Part shown: positions 55,232-62,180 of the stretch, piece by piece | Numbering within the stretch: the first letter of the stretch is position 1 | How the letters are laid out: every line of letters starts with the position of its first letter | From: Carnobacterium_A sp047553015 | GTDB lineage: Bacteria > Bacillota > Bacilli > Lactobacillales > Carnobacteriaceae | Direction of reading: 5' to 3' | Length of the DNA: 64,000 nucleotides | NCBI RefSeq assembly: GCF_047553015.1 | Contig: NZ_CP180212.1 | Coordinates: 1,116,001 to 1,180,000 of the forward strand | Notes under the pieces: model-generated | The model's database searches: none | What the model was told of the DNA's origin: nothing | What the model saw: only the letters and a program-made list of their open reading frames with translations | Program-made: the position numbers and the translations under genes

Positions 55232-55420
55232 TTATTTGAATTCATCTAGACTAACTTCTAACGCTTCGGCAATTTTGCAAACTAAATCAAAACTAGGTTT
55301 TTTTATATTCTCTCTTTTTAGTTCTGCTAAAACTGACTGACTGGTACCTATTTTTTTAGCCAAAGTAGTCTGGTTTGATCCTTTTTCTTTCATAATCTTT
55401 TCAACTTCCAACCACAACAT
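55232..55420 (-). CDS. XRE-family small regulator
   Basis: A 62-residue single helix-turn-helix protein (TTLAKKIGTSQSVLAELKRE) ending at a short C-terminal helix; essentially a Cro-type protein. It has a strong AAGGAGG site, a good promoter (55450-55478) with a 10-bp palindrome in the spacer, and a divergent small plus-strand gene. It probably regulates its own promoter. This is the second such regulator in the element. Confidence 0.9.
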   Translation of the reverse strand: MLWLEVEKIMKEKGSNQTTLAKKIGTSQSVLAELKRENIKKPSFDLVCKIAEALEVSLDEFK

Positions 55421-55449
55421 GTTGTGTATACCTCCTTTTATAAATAATG

Positions 55450-55478
55450 TTATTATCTAGATATTGATAAATAATCAA
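55450..55478 (-). promoter_or_regulatory. Promoter and possible operator of the XRE gene
   Basis: On the minus strand: TTGATT (55478-55473), 17-base spacer, TAATAA (55455-55450). The spacer contains the perfect palindrome tatctagata (55454-55463), a candidate autoregulatory site. Confidence 0.6.
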
Positions 55479-55562
55479 AGTTAATTTATAATTGATTCAT
55501 ATAAATCGACCAATCTACCAACTGAGATTTATATAAAATAAATTAAGCGAGGTGAAAAAACT

Positions 55563-55775
55563 ATGCCGAATTATATTTGCAACAAACTTACAGACGATAA
55601 AGGAAGACATGAAATCCATATTCAAAATTGTAATCAGGGTCCATCTCTTACAAATACCATTGAAGTGGGGTGGTTCTCTAATTGCCAAGAAGCTATAAAA
55701 CATATGCAGACTATTAATCCACATCACGAGTTCGATGGATGCTATTATTGCAGCGTCAATTGCCATAAAGGTTAA
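55563..55775 (+). CDS. Small cysteine-rich protein of unknown function
   Basis: A 70-residue protein with six Cys and several His: an N-terminal NYICNKLTDDKGRHEIHIQNC, a central NCQEAIKHMQ, and a terminal GCYYCSVNCHKG. The spacing suggests a small zinc-binding fold; similar short proteins with a C-terminal 'GCYYCC..CH' ending occur in mobile regions. The ribosome binding site GCGAGG is present. It runs against the early operon and ends overlapping the next minus-strand gene by 4 bases. Confidence 0.75.
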   Translation: MPNYICNKLTDDKGRHEIHIQNCNQGPSLTNTIEVGWFSNCQEAIKHMQTINPHHEFDGCYYCSVNCHKG

Positions 55776-56011
55776 ATTTTTTTAATCAACAATTGGTATT
55801 TTTCAACTGCATTTTTTTCAATTTCTTTAACGAACCATTCTTGCATGATGTGAGTATTTTCTTGTAAAACATTTACTTGGTTGATTAGTCTATCATTTAA
55901 CAACTGTAATTGTTCTTTTTTAGTTGGGGTGGTACTTTTACTCTTGTTTATCTCCTTTACAATTGCTCCAATAACTATGAGGGTTAATGTTATTTTTAAT
56001 AATATTTTCAT
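55772..56011 (-). CDS. Small membrane-anchored protein
   Basis: A 79-residue protein: an N-terminal hydrophobic helix (MKILLKITLTLIVIGAIV) and a charged coiled-coil-like tail. GGAG lies 8 bases before the ATG. Its leader and first 15 codons or so are a diverged copy of those of the 27-residue peptide gene at 56706-56789 (about 83% over 58 bp). It could be the longer ancestor or a fusion made after duplication. Function unknown. Confidence 0.65.
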   Translation of the reverse strand: MKILLKITLTLIVIGAIVKEINKSKSTTPTKKEQLQLLNDRLINQVNVLQENTHIMQEWFVKEIEKNAVEKYQLLIKKI

Positions 56012-56034
56012 ATTTACATCTCCATTTCTTTTTG
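55977..56034. repeat. 58-bp direct repeat, left copy
   Basis: Matches 56755-56812 in the same orientation with about 10 differences. Each copy spans a ribosome binding site and the first 12 or so codons of a minus-strand membrane peptide. The pair flanks the plus-strand gene at 56101-56703. Confidence 0.85.
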
Positions 56035-56100
56035 TAGTAAGACGATATTGTTAATATCAAATAATCTAATAAAATAATATTAAGGAGTTGAGAAACTTAA

Positions 56101-56703
56101 ATGTCTATTCAAATATTAATAAGTTCCATAGTCTCTATAACTTCTATTTTCATTTCTAATTGGTTAGGTAGAAAAGCTGTTAAAGACAATTTTCAGTTAG
56201 AAACTAAGGACAAAGCTTATAAAAATTATTACGTTCCCCTAATGAAGCTTTTGATATCTGCCAACAAAGATAATTTAACCTATTATTGGTTTGTCGCTGC
56301 TTGGTACAATGCTCCTGGTGAGCATAAGAAGAATACAGATCCATTTTCGACATTATTAAAAGGAAACCTTGAACTTTTACCGCCATCTATAGTAAAAATA
56401 ATTCCTGAGTATAATGTCTCTACATCAGGAGCTGCTATGTTTTTTGGGGAAAATGAATATAGAGAAAATTATCGACATAATTTGATAAAATCATCTGATT
56501 TATTTGATGAAATTATTAGAAAATCATTACAAGAAGCCAGCAAATTAGCAAAAACACTAGGATATCCAGACATAGCAGCACCCATTTTGGAATCTTTTGT
56601 AGATATGGAACAAACTGATATGAATTTCCCAAGATACTTACCAGAGATATACCAAACAAAGGGCCCAAGACAATTTGTAGGAGAAACACCTCCGTACTAT
56701 TGA
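56101..56703 (+). CDS. Membrane-anchored protein of unknown function (cargo gene)
   Basis: A 200-residue protein with an N-terminal transmembrane helix (about 5-23, ISSIVSITSIFISNWLG) and a cytosolic helical domain. No known family is recognised. AAGGAG lies 13 bases before the ATG, a long spacing, and there is no alternative start. It runs opposite to the early operon and is flanked by 58-bp direct repeats, so it appears to be an inserted cargo gene. Membrane-bound exclusion or defence is possible but not shown. Confidence 0.7.
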   Translation: MSIQILISSIVSITSIFISNWLGRKAVKDNFQLETKDKAYKNYYVPLMKLLISANKDNLTYYWFVAAWYNAPGEHKKNTDPFSTLLKGNLELLPPSIVKIIPEYNVSTSGAAMFFGENEYRENYRHNLIKSSDLFDEIIRKSLQEASKLAKTLGYPDIAAPILESFVDMEQTDMNFPRYLPEIYQTKGPRQFVGETPPYY

Positions 56704-56705
56704 AA

Positions 56706-56789
56706 TCAAACATCTTTCTTCACTTCGTTAACCTTCACTGCTAATCTAATAGCTGTGAGGGCTATTGCTATTTTTAATACTATTTTCAT
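56706..56789 (-). CDS. Tiny membrane peptide, 27 residues
   Basis: Begins MKIVLKIAIALTAIRLAVKV, a hydrophobic helix with basic ends. Its ribosome binding site (GGAGG) lies in the last codons of the antirepressor gene, and the start is two bases after that stop, so the two are coupled. The same start region is duplicated at 55977-56034. A small toxin-like or anchoring peptide is possible; function unknown. Confidence 0.5.
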   Translation of the reverse strand: MKIVLKIAIALTAIRLAVKVNEVKKDV

Positions 56790-56812
56790 GTTTATACCTC
56801 CATTTCTGTTTG
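56755..56812. repeat. 58-bp direct repeat, right copy
   Basis: Partner of 55977-56034. It covers the end of the antirepressor gene, the ribosome binding site and the first codons of the 27-residue peptide. Confidence 0.85.
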
Positions 56813-57553
56813 TTCGTTATCCATAACAGCTAGGTAGCCAAGTGATTCAAGCAAGTTATGAATAAATATCCTTCCTTTTTGAGTCCATTTAGTTTGTGGA
56901 TAAGCACCTGTTTCTTTAATGACCGTTTTTGATTTCGTGTATCCGTTATTCATATGTTTTCTATAAAGCACCCATTGACCGCCTTCTTTTCTTTGTATCT
57001 CGTTATTCCAAAGAATTCTATTTAGCTCTTGGCCACTCATTCCGTAGTCAGCAGCTATTTGAGTGATTGTCATTGTGTTCTTGGAATTGAGAATTTCATC
57101 CAGATAAGTTATCTTAGGTTCGTATTCTGCTATCAGTTGTTCTTGAATCGCTGTTCTTTCAATTAGAAGTTGAGTTTGTTGTTGTTCTTCAATCCATTGT
57201 TTCGCTCTAGCAATTGGATCAGCAATCATGTAAGAATCAACGTTTGACTGCTCCATCTGATTAAATTTTTGAACATATCTTGCAGTGAATAACGTTCCTT
57301 TTTTACCAGTTAATTTGTTGGCCGCCATTTCGCACCCTTGTTTTGTTAAAAGGAAGCATGGGCGACTTTGATTGTTTGCATCTTGATAAGCCGATTCTAC
57401 GAAGAAATCACCCAGTCCAATATTGGCTTCGGCTAAATCTTTCGAATAGCCACGAATATCTCTCATTAATTTGCTGTGTTCTTTACCTAACATTTCTGCT
57501 ACTTCTCTTGATTCAATTGTTTGTGCTGGTTTCATTTCAATTAGATTTGTCAT
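56792..57553 (-). CDS. Phage antirepressor (Rha N-terminal, KilAC C-terminal domains)
   Basis: A 253-residue phage regulatory protein. The N-terminal Rha domain (TIESREVAEMLGKEHSKLMR, then CFLLTKQGCEMAANKL) is followed by a linker helix and a C-terminal KilAC domain (LNRILWNNEIQRKEGGQW, then KWTQKGRIFIHNLLESLG). Such antirepressors are made early and interfere with host or phage repressors. The start at 57553 (MTNLIEMK) follows AAGTGGG; an upstream frame of 23 codons is not family-like. Confidence 0.92.
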   Translation of the reverse strand: MTNLIEMKPAQTIESREVAEMLGKEHSKLMRDIRGYSKDLAEANIGLGDFFVESAYQDANNQSRPCFLLTKQGCEMAANKLTGKKGTLFTARYVQKFNQMEQSNVDSYMIADPIARAKQWIEEQQQTQLLIERTAIQEQLIAEYEPKITYLDEILNSKNTMTITQIAADYGMSGQELNRILWNNEIQRKEGGQWVLYRKHMNNGYTKSKTVIKETGAYPQTKWTQKGRIFIHNLLESLGYLAVMDNEQTEMEV

Positions 57554-57637
57554 ATTATATTTCCCACTTTCTATTTCTTTATTCCATTTGTTATTTAATA
57601 GTGAGATAATCACTCTAAACAAGGAGGTGAAATAATA

Positions 57638-58462
57638 TTGGCACTAAATATAGATAATATTGTTATTGACCATGTTTGTAGAGTATTAGGAGAATTAACA
57701 TCTGGTTCTAAAATTACAAATATGTTCTCTATATTAAATTTTTTCGATTCTGATATTGTTAAATGTGGAAGGCCTGTAACGACTAAATGGAAAAGATTAA
57801 GTGAAGCAATTATTCGTGAATGCAAAAAAGACAAAAGTGCGAAACCTTTTTTCAAAACTGTTGAGTTTATCATGAAGCCGATTAATTTTGTGAATTCCCA
57901 AGAATCTTGGAATGACAATTGTAAAGAAATCAATTCAAAACTTATCTTTTATGGATATGAGCTTACGAATCGAGGAAAAATAATAGTAACAGATTCAGTC
58001 GAAACTGTTGCTGAAGCTCAAGTAAGATTAAATTCTTTTCAAGATAAATTGAGAATGTACGAAATCCATCCCAATATAATGTTATTTTGCAGAGAAGAGT
58101 TCTTTCAAAATAATTATTTTCATGCAATCTTAGAAGCTAGCAAAAGTGTTCTTCAGAGAGTTAGGGATTTGTCAGAATTAGAACTAGATGGAACAAAACT
58201 CATTCACCAATCTTTATCATCTAAAAATCCTGTTATATTAATAAAGGGTAATATGTTATCGAATGATACAGATAGAAGTTTATATAATGGTTTAAAAAAC
58301 TTACTTGAAACTATAGTTTCTTTGTATAGAAATCCAAATGCACATACACCTAAGTTATTTGATATAACTCTAGAGACAGATGCTATAACTGCTTTCAGTA
58401 TGATGTCACTAGCTCATCGTATTTTGGATAATTGCATCAATGTCCGATATTTGGATAACTAG
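57638..58462 (+). CDS. TIGR02391-like protein with HEPN-type motif, probable abortive-infection or defence protein
   Basis: A 274-residue soluble protein. The C-terminal half has the pattern of TIGR02391 (Ymh) proteins: FHAILEASKSVLQRVRDLS, then DGTKLIHQSL, and the terminal YRNPNAHTPK, in which R231-x4-H236 forms an R-x4-6-H motif like HEPN ribonucleases. The N-terminal half is unassigned. The start is a TTG after GGAGGTG. It runs against the early operon, between the antirepressor and a 69-residue gene, and overlaps the end of the latter by 54 bases. Defence role is inferred from motif and setting. Confidence 0.8.
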   Translation: MALNIDNIVIDHVCRVLGELTSGSKITNMFSILNFFDSDIVKCGRPVTTKWKRLSEAIIRECKKDKSAKPFFKTVEFIMKPINFVNSQESWNDNCKEINSKLIFYGYELTNRGKIIVTDSVETVAEAQVRLNSFQDKLRMYEIHPNIMLFCREEFFQNNYFHAILEASKSVLQRVRDLSELELDGTKLIHQSLSSKNPVILIKGNMLSNDTDRSLYNGLKNLLETIVSLYRNPNAHTPKLFDITLETDAITAFSMMSLAHRILDNCINVRYLDN

Positions 58463-58618
58463 AGAAGTCATTTCAATTGTTACATTTGCTAACTTCAAAA
58501 CTTGTTCAGATACATTAACACTTTTATTTTGCTCAATACGATATAATTCTTGTTCCAATAAAGAATTTAAGTATTGAGCATTTTTGATTATATTTTCTCT
58601 CAAGCTTTCCTCGTTCAT
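58409..58618 (-). CDS. Phage-region protein of unknown function
   Basis: A 69-residue helical protein with a strong AGGAGG site 7 bases before the ATG. No domain recognised. It follows the XRE gene by 12 bp in the early operon. Its last 54 bases overlap, tail to tail, the end of the TIGR02391-like gene, so the insertion of that gene may have altered its C terminus. Confidence 0.7.
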   Translation of the reverse strand: MNEESLRENIIKNAQYLNSLLEQELYRIEQNKSVNVSEQVLKLANVTIEMTSLVIQISDIDAIIQNTMS

Positions 58619-58630
58619 TTATTTATCCTC

Positions 58631-58813
58631 CTAGATACTTAATATCTTTTTTATTCGCTTAACGTGTTCTTGTGCTTTAGGGCCATCTTTCTTACCATTA
58701 ATAATGTCTGAAAGATAAGCAGTAGACATTCCAAGCTCTTTTGCTAGTTTTGTCATTGTTAGATTCTTTTCAACTAACTTAACTCTTACTTTTATAGACA
58801 AATCGTTGCTCAT
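58631..58813 (-). CDS. Cro-like XRE regulator
   Basis: A 60-residue helix-turn-helix protein (MTKLAKELGMSTAYLSDIIN). It is the first leftward gene across the divergent control region from the CI-like gene, the place of Cro in temperate phages. AAAGGAG precedes the ATG. Likely binds one or more of the dyads at 58844-59057. Confidence 0.9.
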   Translation of the reverse strand: MSNDLSIKVRVKLVEKNLTMTKLAKELGMSTAYLSDIINGKKDGPKAQEHVKRIKKILSI

Positions 58814-58843
58814 GATTTCACTCCTTTAAATTTTTTTAGTAAA

Positions 58844-58866
58844 TAAGCTAAAAGTATCAGCTAACA
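58844..58866. promoter_or_regulatory. Operator-like dyad, left copy
   Basis: taAGCT-N9-AGCTaaca. Its reverse complement matches the dyad at 58976-58998 closely, with identical ends. Located just upstream of the rightward promoter; probable repressor site. Confidence 0.55.
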
Positions 58867-58867
58867 G

Positions 58868-58896
58868 TTTACACTTGTATACAAATATGCTACAAT
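58868..58896 (+). promoter_or_regulatory. Rightward promoter of the CI-ImmA genes
   Basis: TTTACA (58868-58873), 17-base spacer, TACAAT (58891-58896). The predicted start near 58903 leaves a leader of about 190 nt before the CI-like gene. The -10 half overlaps one arm (58878-58895) of a perfect 18-bp inverted repeat whose partner is at 59040-59057. Confidence 0.65.
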
Positions 58897-58975
58897 CAAT
58901 CCATAGTTAAATAAGCCTACAGATGTACTGTTAATACGTTGGGAAACGCTATTCAATGGTTTATTGAAGTCTGCT

Positions 58976-58998
58976 TGTTAGCTGAATAAATTAGCTTA
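58976..58998. promoter_or_regulatory. Operator-like dyad, right copy
   Basis: tgttAGCT-N9-AGCTta, an inverted copy of 58844-58866. The same AGCT-N9-AGCT spacing in both supports a binding site for a dimeric repressor. Confidence 0.55.
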
Positions 58999-59039
58999 TG
59001 GACTTAGTACATATTCAAATAATCTACACGTCAACCATT

Positions 59040-59057
59040 TTGTAGCATATTTGTATA
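59040..59057. repeat. Right arm of an 18-bp perfect inverted repeat
   Basis: Exact reverse complement of 58878-58895. It lies 36 bases before the CI-like start codon. Confidence 0.8.
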
Positions 59058-59093
59058 AACTATTCCTTTTGGGCTTTCGAAAGGTTGATACAA

Positions 59094-59429
59094 GTGAGAT
59101 TATATGAAAAAATAAAATATCTTTCTTCTGAAAAAAAGATATCTATTCGCAAGCTAGAAGAAGATTTAGGTTATGGAAATGGTACGATAAGACGTTGGGA
59201 TACAGCTACGCCTGGCGTTGATAAAATCCGTAAAGTTGCAGATTATTTTAACGTATCAACTGATTACTTATTAGGAAGAACTGAAATACCTTCAAAATCC
59301 AATGTGCCTATGCCTATTGATCTAAATGAAATACTAGACAATACAATGAGTTTCGACGGTAAACCAATGACTGAAAATGATAGAGAAGCTATTAGAGCTT
59401 ACCTTGAGGGAAGATTTAGTAATAAGTGA
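59094..59429 (+). CDS. CI-like XRE repressor
   Basis: A 111-residue protein with an N-terminal helix-turn-helix (ISIRKLEEDLGYGNGTIRRW, KIRKVADYFNVSTDYLLGR) and a short C-terminal extension. It lacks a LexA-type peptidase domain, as repressors paired with ImmA proteases do. The GTG at 59094 follows AAAGG; a TTG at 59085 overlaps that area. It is followed 10 bp later by the ImmA-type gene. Confidence 0.92.
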   Translation: MRLYEKIKYLSSEKKISIRKLEEDLGYGNGTIRRWDTATPGVDKIRKVADYFNVSTDYLLGRTEIPSKSNVPMPIDLNEILDNTMSFDGKPMTENDREAIRAYLEGRFSNK

Positions 59430-59439
59430 GGATGATTAT

Positions 59440-59784
59440 ATGGATGGCATCTTTAATCTGCTCAAATCTAATGATATTGAGCTGGCTTTAATTGAATTAG
59501 AAAATAATGGATACTACAATTCAGATTTAAAAACTATATTCATTAATCAGAATTTAAATGAAAAGAGACAAAAAGAAGTTATTCTTCATGAGTTGGGTCA
59601 TGCTTTAAACCACAAAGAATTTTCTCCTTTATATAGCAGATCATCATTTAAATTAAAAATGGAGAACGAAGCAAACTCTTTCATGATGAATAATCTTATT
59701 GAGGAATCCGAGGGTCATTTCAATTACTCTGATGTCCTGGAAACTTTCAAACTTGGTTTAGGATGGGATTTTAAAATTAAGTAA
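59440..59784 (+). CDS. immA: ImmA/IrrE-family metallopeptidase
   Basis: Zinc peptidase that cleaves the partner repressor to induce the element, as in ICEBs1. The HExxH motif is H50-E-L-G-H54, with a downstream ENEANSFMM segment carrying the third ligand region. Length is 114 residues from the ATG at 59440, after GAGGAT; the frame is open further back into the CI-like gene. The CI-ImmA pair appears intact. Confidence 0.9.
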   Translation: MDGIFNLLKSNDIELALIELENNGYYNSDLKTIFINQNLNEKRQKEVILHELGHALNHKEFSPLYSRSSFKLKMENEANSFMMNNLIEESEGHFNYSDVLETFKLGLGWDFKIK

Positions 59785-59839
59785 ATACATATATTCTTTT
59801 TGTGGAGTGGTAAAGCAGCTATCGATAGGAGTGTAAATA

Positions 59840-60031
59840 ATGAAGGAAAATAACATTGTTCCGTTTGATATAAAAAAGAAGTATAAAGGCTACGATGATT
59901 TATCAAAAGAAGATTTTTGCGAAGTTGGCGGTATTGTTGCACCTTTGTTTGATTCTATTTATATCGATAAATACAACAATACTATTGGAAAGACTAAATC
60001 GGGTATTGAAGTATTAATTTCTAAGAAATAA
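59840..60031 (+). CDS. Small protein of unknown function
   Basis: A 63-residue protein (begins MKENNIVPFDIKKKYKGYDD) with no recognised domain. ATAGGAG lies 9 bases before the ATG. It is located between the ImmA-type gene and the hairpin that precedes the SIR2 gene. Confidence 0.65.
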   Translation: MKENNIVPFDIKKKYKGYDDLSKEDFCEVGGIVAPLFDSIYIDKYNNTIGKTKSGIEVLISKK

Positions 60032-60036
60032 AAAAA

Positions 60037-60065
60037 CACTCCCTAACTTTGGTCGGCTAGGAGTG
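60037..60065. repeat. Hairpin upstream of the SIR2 gene
   Basis: Stem cactcc(c)ta/taggagtg with core CTTTGGTCGG (60047-60056). Its minus-strand side is followed by a T run, so it could stop leftward transcription. A related hairpin in inverted orientation lies at 61875-61910. Confidence 0.6.
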
Positions 60066-60114
60066 AGGTGTAAAAAAATATTATTTTCAAAAAATTATAG
60101 AACGGAGGAGGAAA

Positions 60115-61719
60115 ATGCTTCAAGACATTATAGATGATAATAGTTATCCAGTTGTATTTATAGGTTCAGGAATTTCAAAAAGATATTTGGAAGACTTTCC
60201 AACATGGGAAGAATTATTAAAAGGGTATTGGGGGAAAATAGGAGAAAAGGAAAATTTTTATACTCATTTAAGAAAAATAAAAGCAAATTCAAGTTCCAAT
60301 TTAACAGAAGAAGAAAAAGACTTTAACGTAAATTCAGCTGTTGCACTATATATAAACAAGAAATTTGACGATTTGTTTTATGAAGAAGTCTTTTCTTTAG
60401 CAGGATTATCTATAGACCAGGCGTATAACAAAAATATATCACCATTCAAATATGATTTAGCGTCAAAATTTAAAGACTATGAATTTAAAGAAAGTATGAA
60501 AACAGAAATTGAGTCTTATAAAAAATTTCTTTCTAAAGCACGAGTTATTGTAACGACAAATTATGACATGTTGACAGAAAATTTACTCGAAGAACTTGGT
60601 GCCAAACCCAAAATATATATTGGTCAAAAGGGTTTCTTTGACAAAACCTTAGATTGGGCAGAACTTTATAAAATTCATGGTGATGTAAATTATCCAGAAA
60701 GTATTGTCATTAACGAAAAAGATTACGAAAGATACGATTCAAACTCTGTTCTAATTAGTGCAAAAATATTGTCAACTCTACTAGAATCGCCAATAATCTT
60801 TTTAGGTTATTCGTTAACTGATAGAAATGTCAGAAAATTACTAACTGATTTTTCAGCCCAACTACCAAAAGAAGATATACGTAAATCATCTAATCGAATA
60901 GTGATTGTTGAGTATTTAAAAAATGAAGATAATCTCATAGAGCAAATGAGCAGAGATGAAGCACTAGATATTGGCTACATTCATATTTCTACAGATAATT
61001 ATGGAAAATTATACGAAAAAATATCTCAAATCAATGAAGGATTAACTCCTTACGAAGTACTAAGATATCAAAGTGCAATTAAAGAGATAGTTCTAGCTGC
61101 TGGAACTAAAGGATCCTTAGATGCTGTTTTAGTATCTCCCAATCAACTTGATGACTTAGAAGAACAAATAGCTGCTGGTAAACCTATAGTTGTTGCTTTA
61201 GGAAATAAAAAATACATGTTCGTATATCCAGATATTGTTAACTACTTAAAAGATTATTTGTTCAATGATGACGAAATTTTACCCTCTATAGCACTGACTT
61301 TTGCTGCAAAGGATGGTAGTAAGCTAACAAAGACACCTTTTTCAAAGTATTTAAAAGAAAACGACGTTCTTTCTTTAAATCTAGATAGAGAAATTATAAC
61401 GAAATTAAATAATAAAATTGAGAACATGTCTACTATTGAGAGTGTGATTTATTCGTTAAATGACTCAATAAAATCAATTCATATTAATAACATAGAAGAA
61501 ATAAAAAATCATAGTTTTCCAGCAACTAAAGAAATTGAAGTTGTTATCAACAATATTATATCTATCGACAAAGAAGAGTTAACAGAATATATACTACATG
61601 ATGCTTTTCCAAAGTTCGTGCAAAGTAATAAGACAAAAACTAATCTGAGAAGCCCATTGCGCAAGTTATTCTTCGCTTATGATTTGTTGATTAATGGTAA
61701 CTTAGAAAAGATAAAGTAA
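60115..61719 (+). CDS. SIR2-family NADase-like protein, probable anti-phage defence
   Basis: A 534-residue soluble protein. The N-terminal SIR2-like domain shows the NAD-binding GSGIS (17-21), TTNYD with N149 and D151, and the catalytic-type His in KIHGDVNYP (H188), followed by FLGYSLTDRN. This set is typical of SIR2 domains that deplete NAD in defence systems. The C-terminal part (about 320-534) is not recognised; it may be the sensor. The ribosome binding site GGAGGAGG is strong. It stands alone between the repressor-peptidase pair and the integrase, a usual place for lysogeny cargo. Confidence 0.88.
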   Translation: MLQDIIDDNSYPVVFIGSGISKRYLEDFPTWEELLKGYWGKIGEKENFYTHLRKIKANSSSNLTEEEKDFNVNSAVALYINKKFDDLFYEEVFSLAGLSIDQAYNKNISPFKYDLASKFKDYEFKESMKTEIESYKKFLSKARVIVTTNYDMLTENLLEELGAKPKIYIGQKGFFDKTLDWAELYKIHGDVNYPESIVINEKDYERYDSNSVLISAKILSTLLESPIIFLGYSLTDRNVRKLLTDFSAQLPKEDIRKSSNRIVIVEYLKNEDNLIEQMSRDEALDIGYIHISTDNYGKLYEKISQINEGLTPYEVLRYQSAIKEIVLAAGTKGSLDAVLVSPNQLDDLEEQIAAGKPIVVALGNKKYMFVYPDIVNYLKDYLFNDDEILPSIALTFAAKDGSKLTKTPFSKYLKENDVLSLNLDREIITKLNNKIENMSTIESVIYSLNDSIKSIHINNIEEIKNHSFPATKEIEVVINNIISIDKEELTEYILHDAFPKFVQSNKTKTNLRSPLRKLFFAYDLLINGNLEKIK

Positions 61720-61724
61720 AATAA

Positions 61725-61762
61725 AAAAGTCTTCAATTCCATTAAAATGGATGAAGACTTTT
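61725..61762 (+). terminator. Terminator of the SIR2 gene
   Basis: A perfect 11-bp outer stem (aaaagtcttca/tgaagactttt) with further inner pairs, 6 bases after the stop codon. Confidence 0.75.
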
Positions 61763-61874
61763 GAGCAGATGGTAAAAGGTTTGCTTCTTTTAGGAAGATT
61801 GACCTTTAACTTTATCCATAGTTTACTATTTTTTTATAAATATAACAAGATTTAAGTTAAATCTATTACTAAAA

Positions 61875-61910
61875 AACACCACTCTCCCCGACTAAAGCGA
61901 AAGTGGTGTT
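61875..61910. repeat. Hairpin between the SIR2 gene and integrase
   Basis: A 9-bp perfect stem (aacaccact/agtggtgtt) with CCGACTAAAG in the loop (61888-61897). A T run follows on the minus strand. A second short stem (caatagg/cctattg) lies at about 61930-61957 in the integrase leader. No gene lies in 61720-61982. Confidence 0.65.
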
Positions 61911-61982
61911 CAACGAAAAAATCAACCTGCAATAGGTCTCTTTTCTATATCCTATTGTAGCATAAAACAGGAGGTTTTATCT

Positions 61983-62180
61983 ATGTGGATTAAAGAAATG
62001 AAAGATGGAAGATTTCATTTCTTTGAAAGATATAAAGATCCATATTCTGAAAAAAATAAAACGAAGTCAACTATACTAACAAGTAATTCTCCTCAAGCTC
62101 GTAAGAAAGCCCAAAGACTTCTAGATGACAAAATAGCCATCGCTCTCGATGAAAGAGAACAGCAACTCATAACTCCATGA
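61983..62180 (+). pseudogene. int: Integrase, N-terminal fragment (frameshifted)
   Basis: Encodes the arm-type DNA-binding N terminus of a phage tyrosine recombinase (WIKEMKDGRFHFFERYKDP). AGGAGG precedes the ATG. The frame ends in TGA at 62178. Reading one base over, the next frame continues without a gap as LHEACKEWHNAHMRSLRPSS, the expected core-binding start. One extra base near 62172 therefore splits the gene. Confidence 0.85.

Noticed and set aside
56516..56713. 65-codon hydrophobic frame opposite the 200-residue cargo gene
   Set aside because: No ribosome binding site, and hydrophobicity is expected from the complement of its acidic, Lys-rich codons; the plus frame is three times as long.
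57610..57933. 107-codon minus-strand frame opposite the TIGR02391-like gene
   Set aside because: It overlaps a gene with recognisable motifs and an ideal ribosome binding site on the other strand, and would also cross the divergent start region.
60115..61719. Assignment of the SIR2 gene to a specific named system such as Thoeris or DSR
   Set aside because: No TIR partner gene is adjacent, and the C-terminal part is not recognisable as a SLOG domain or as the long DSR type from sequence alone.
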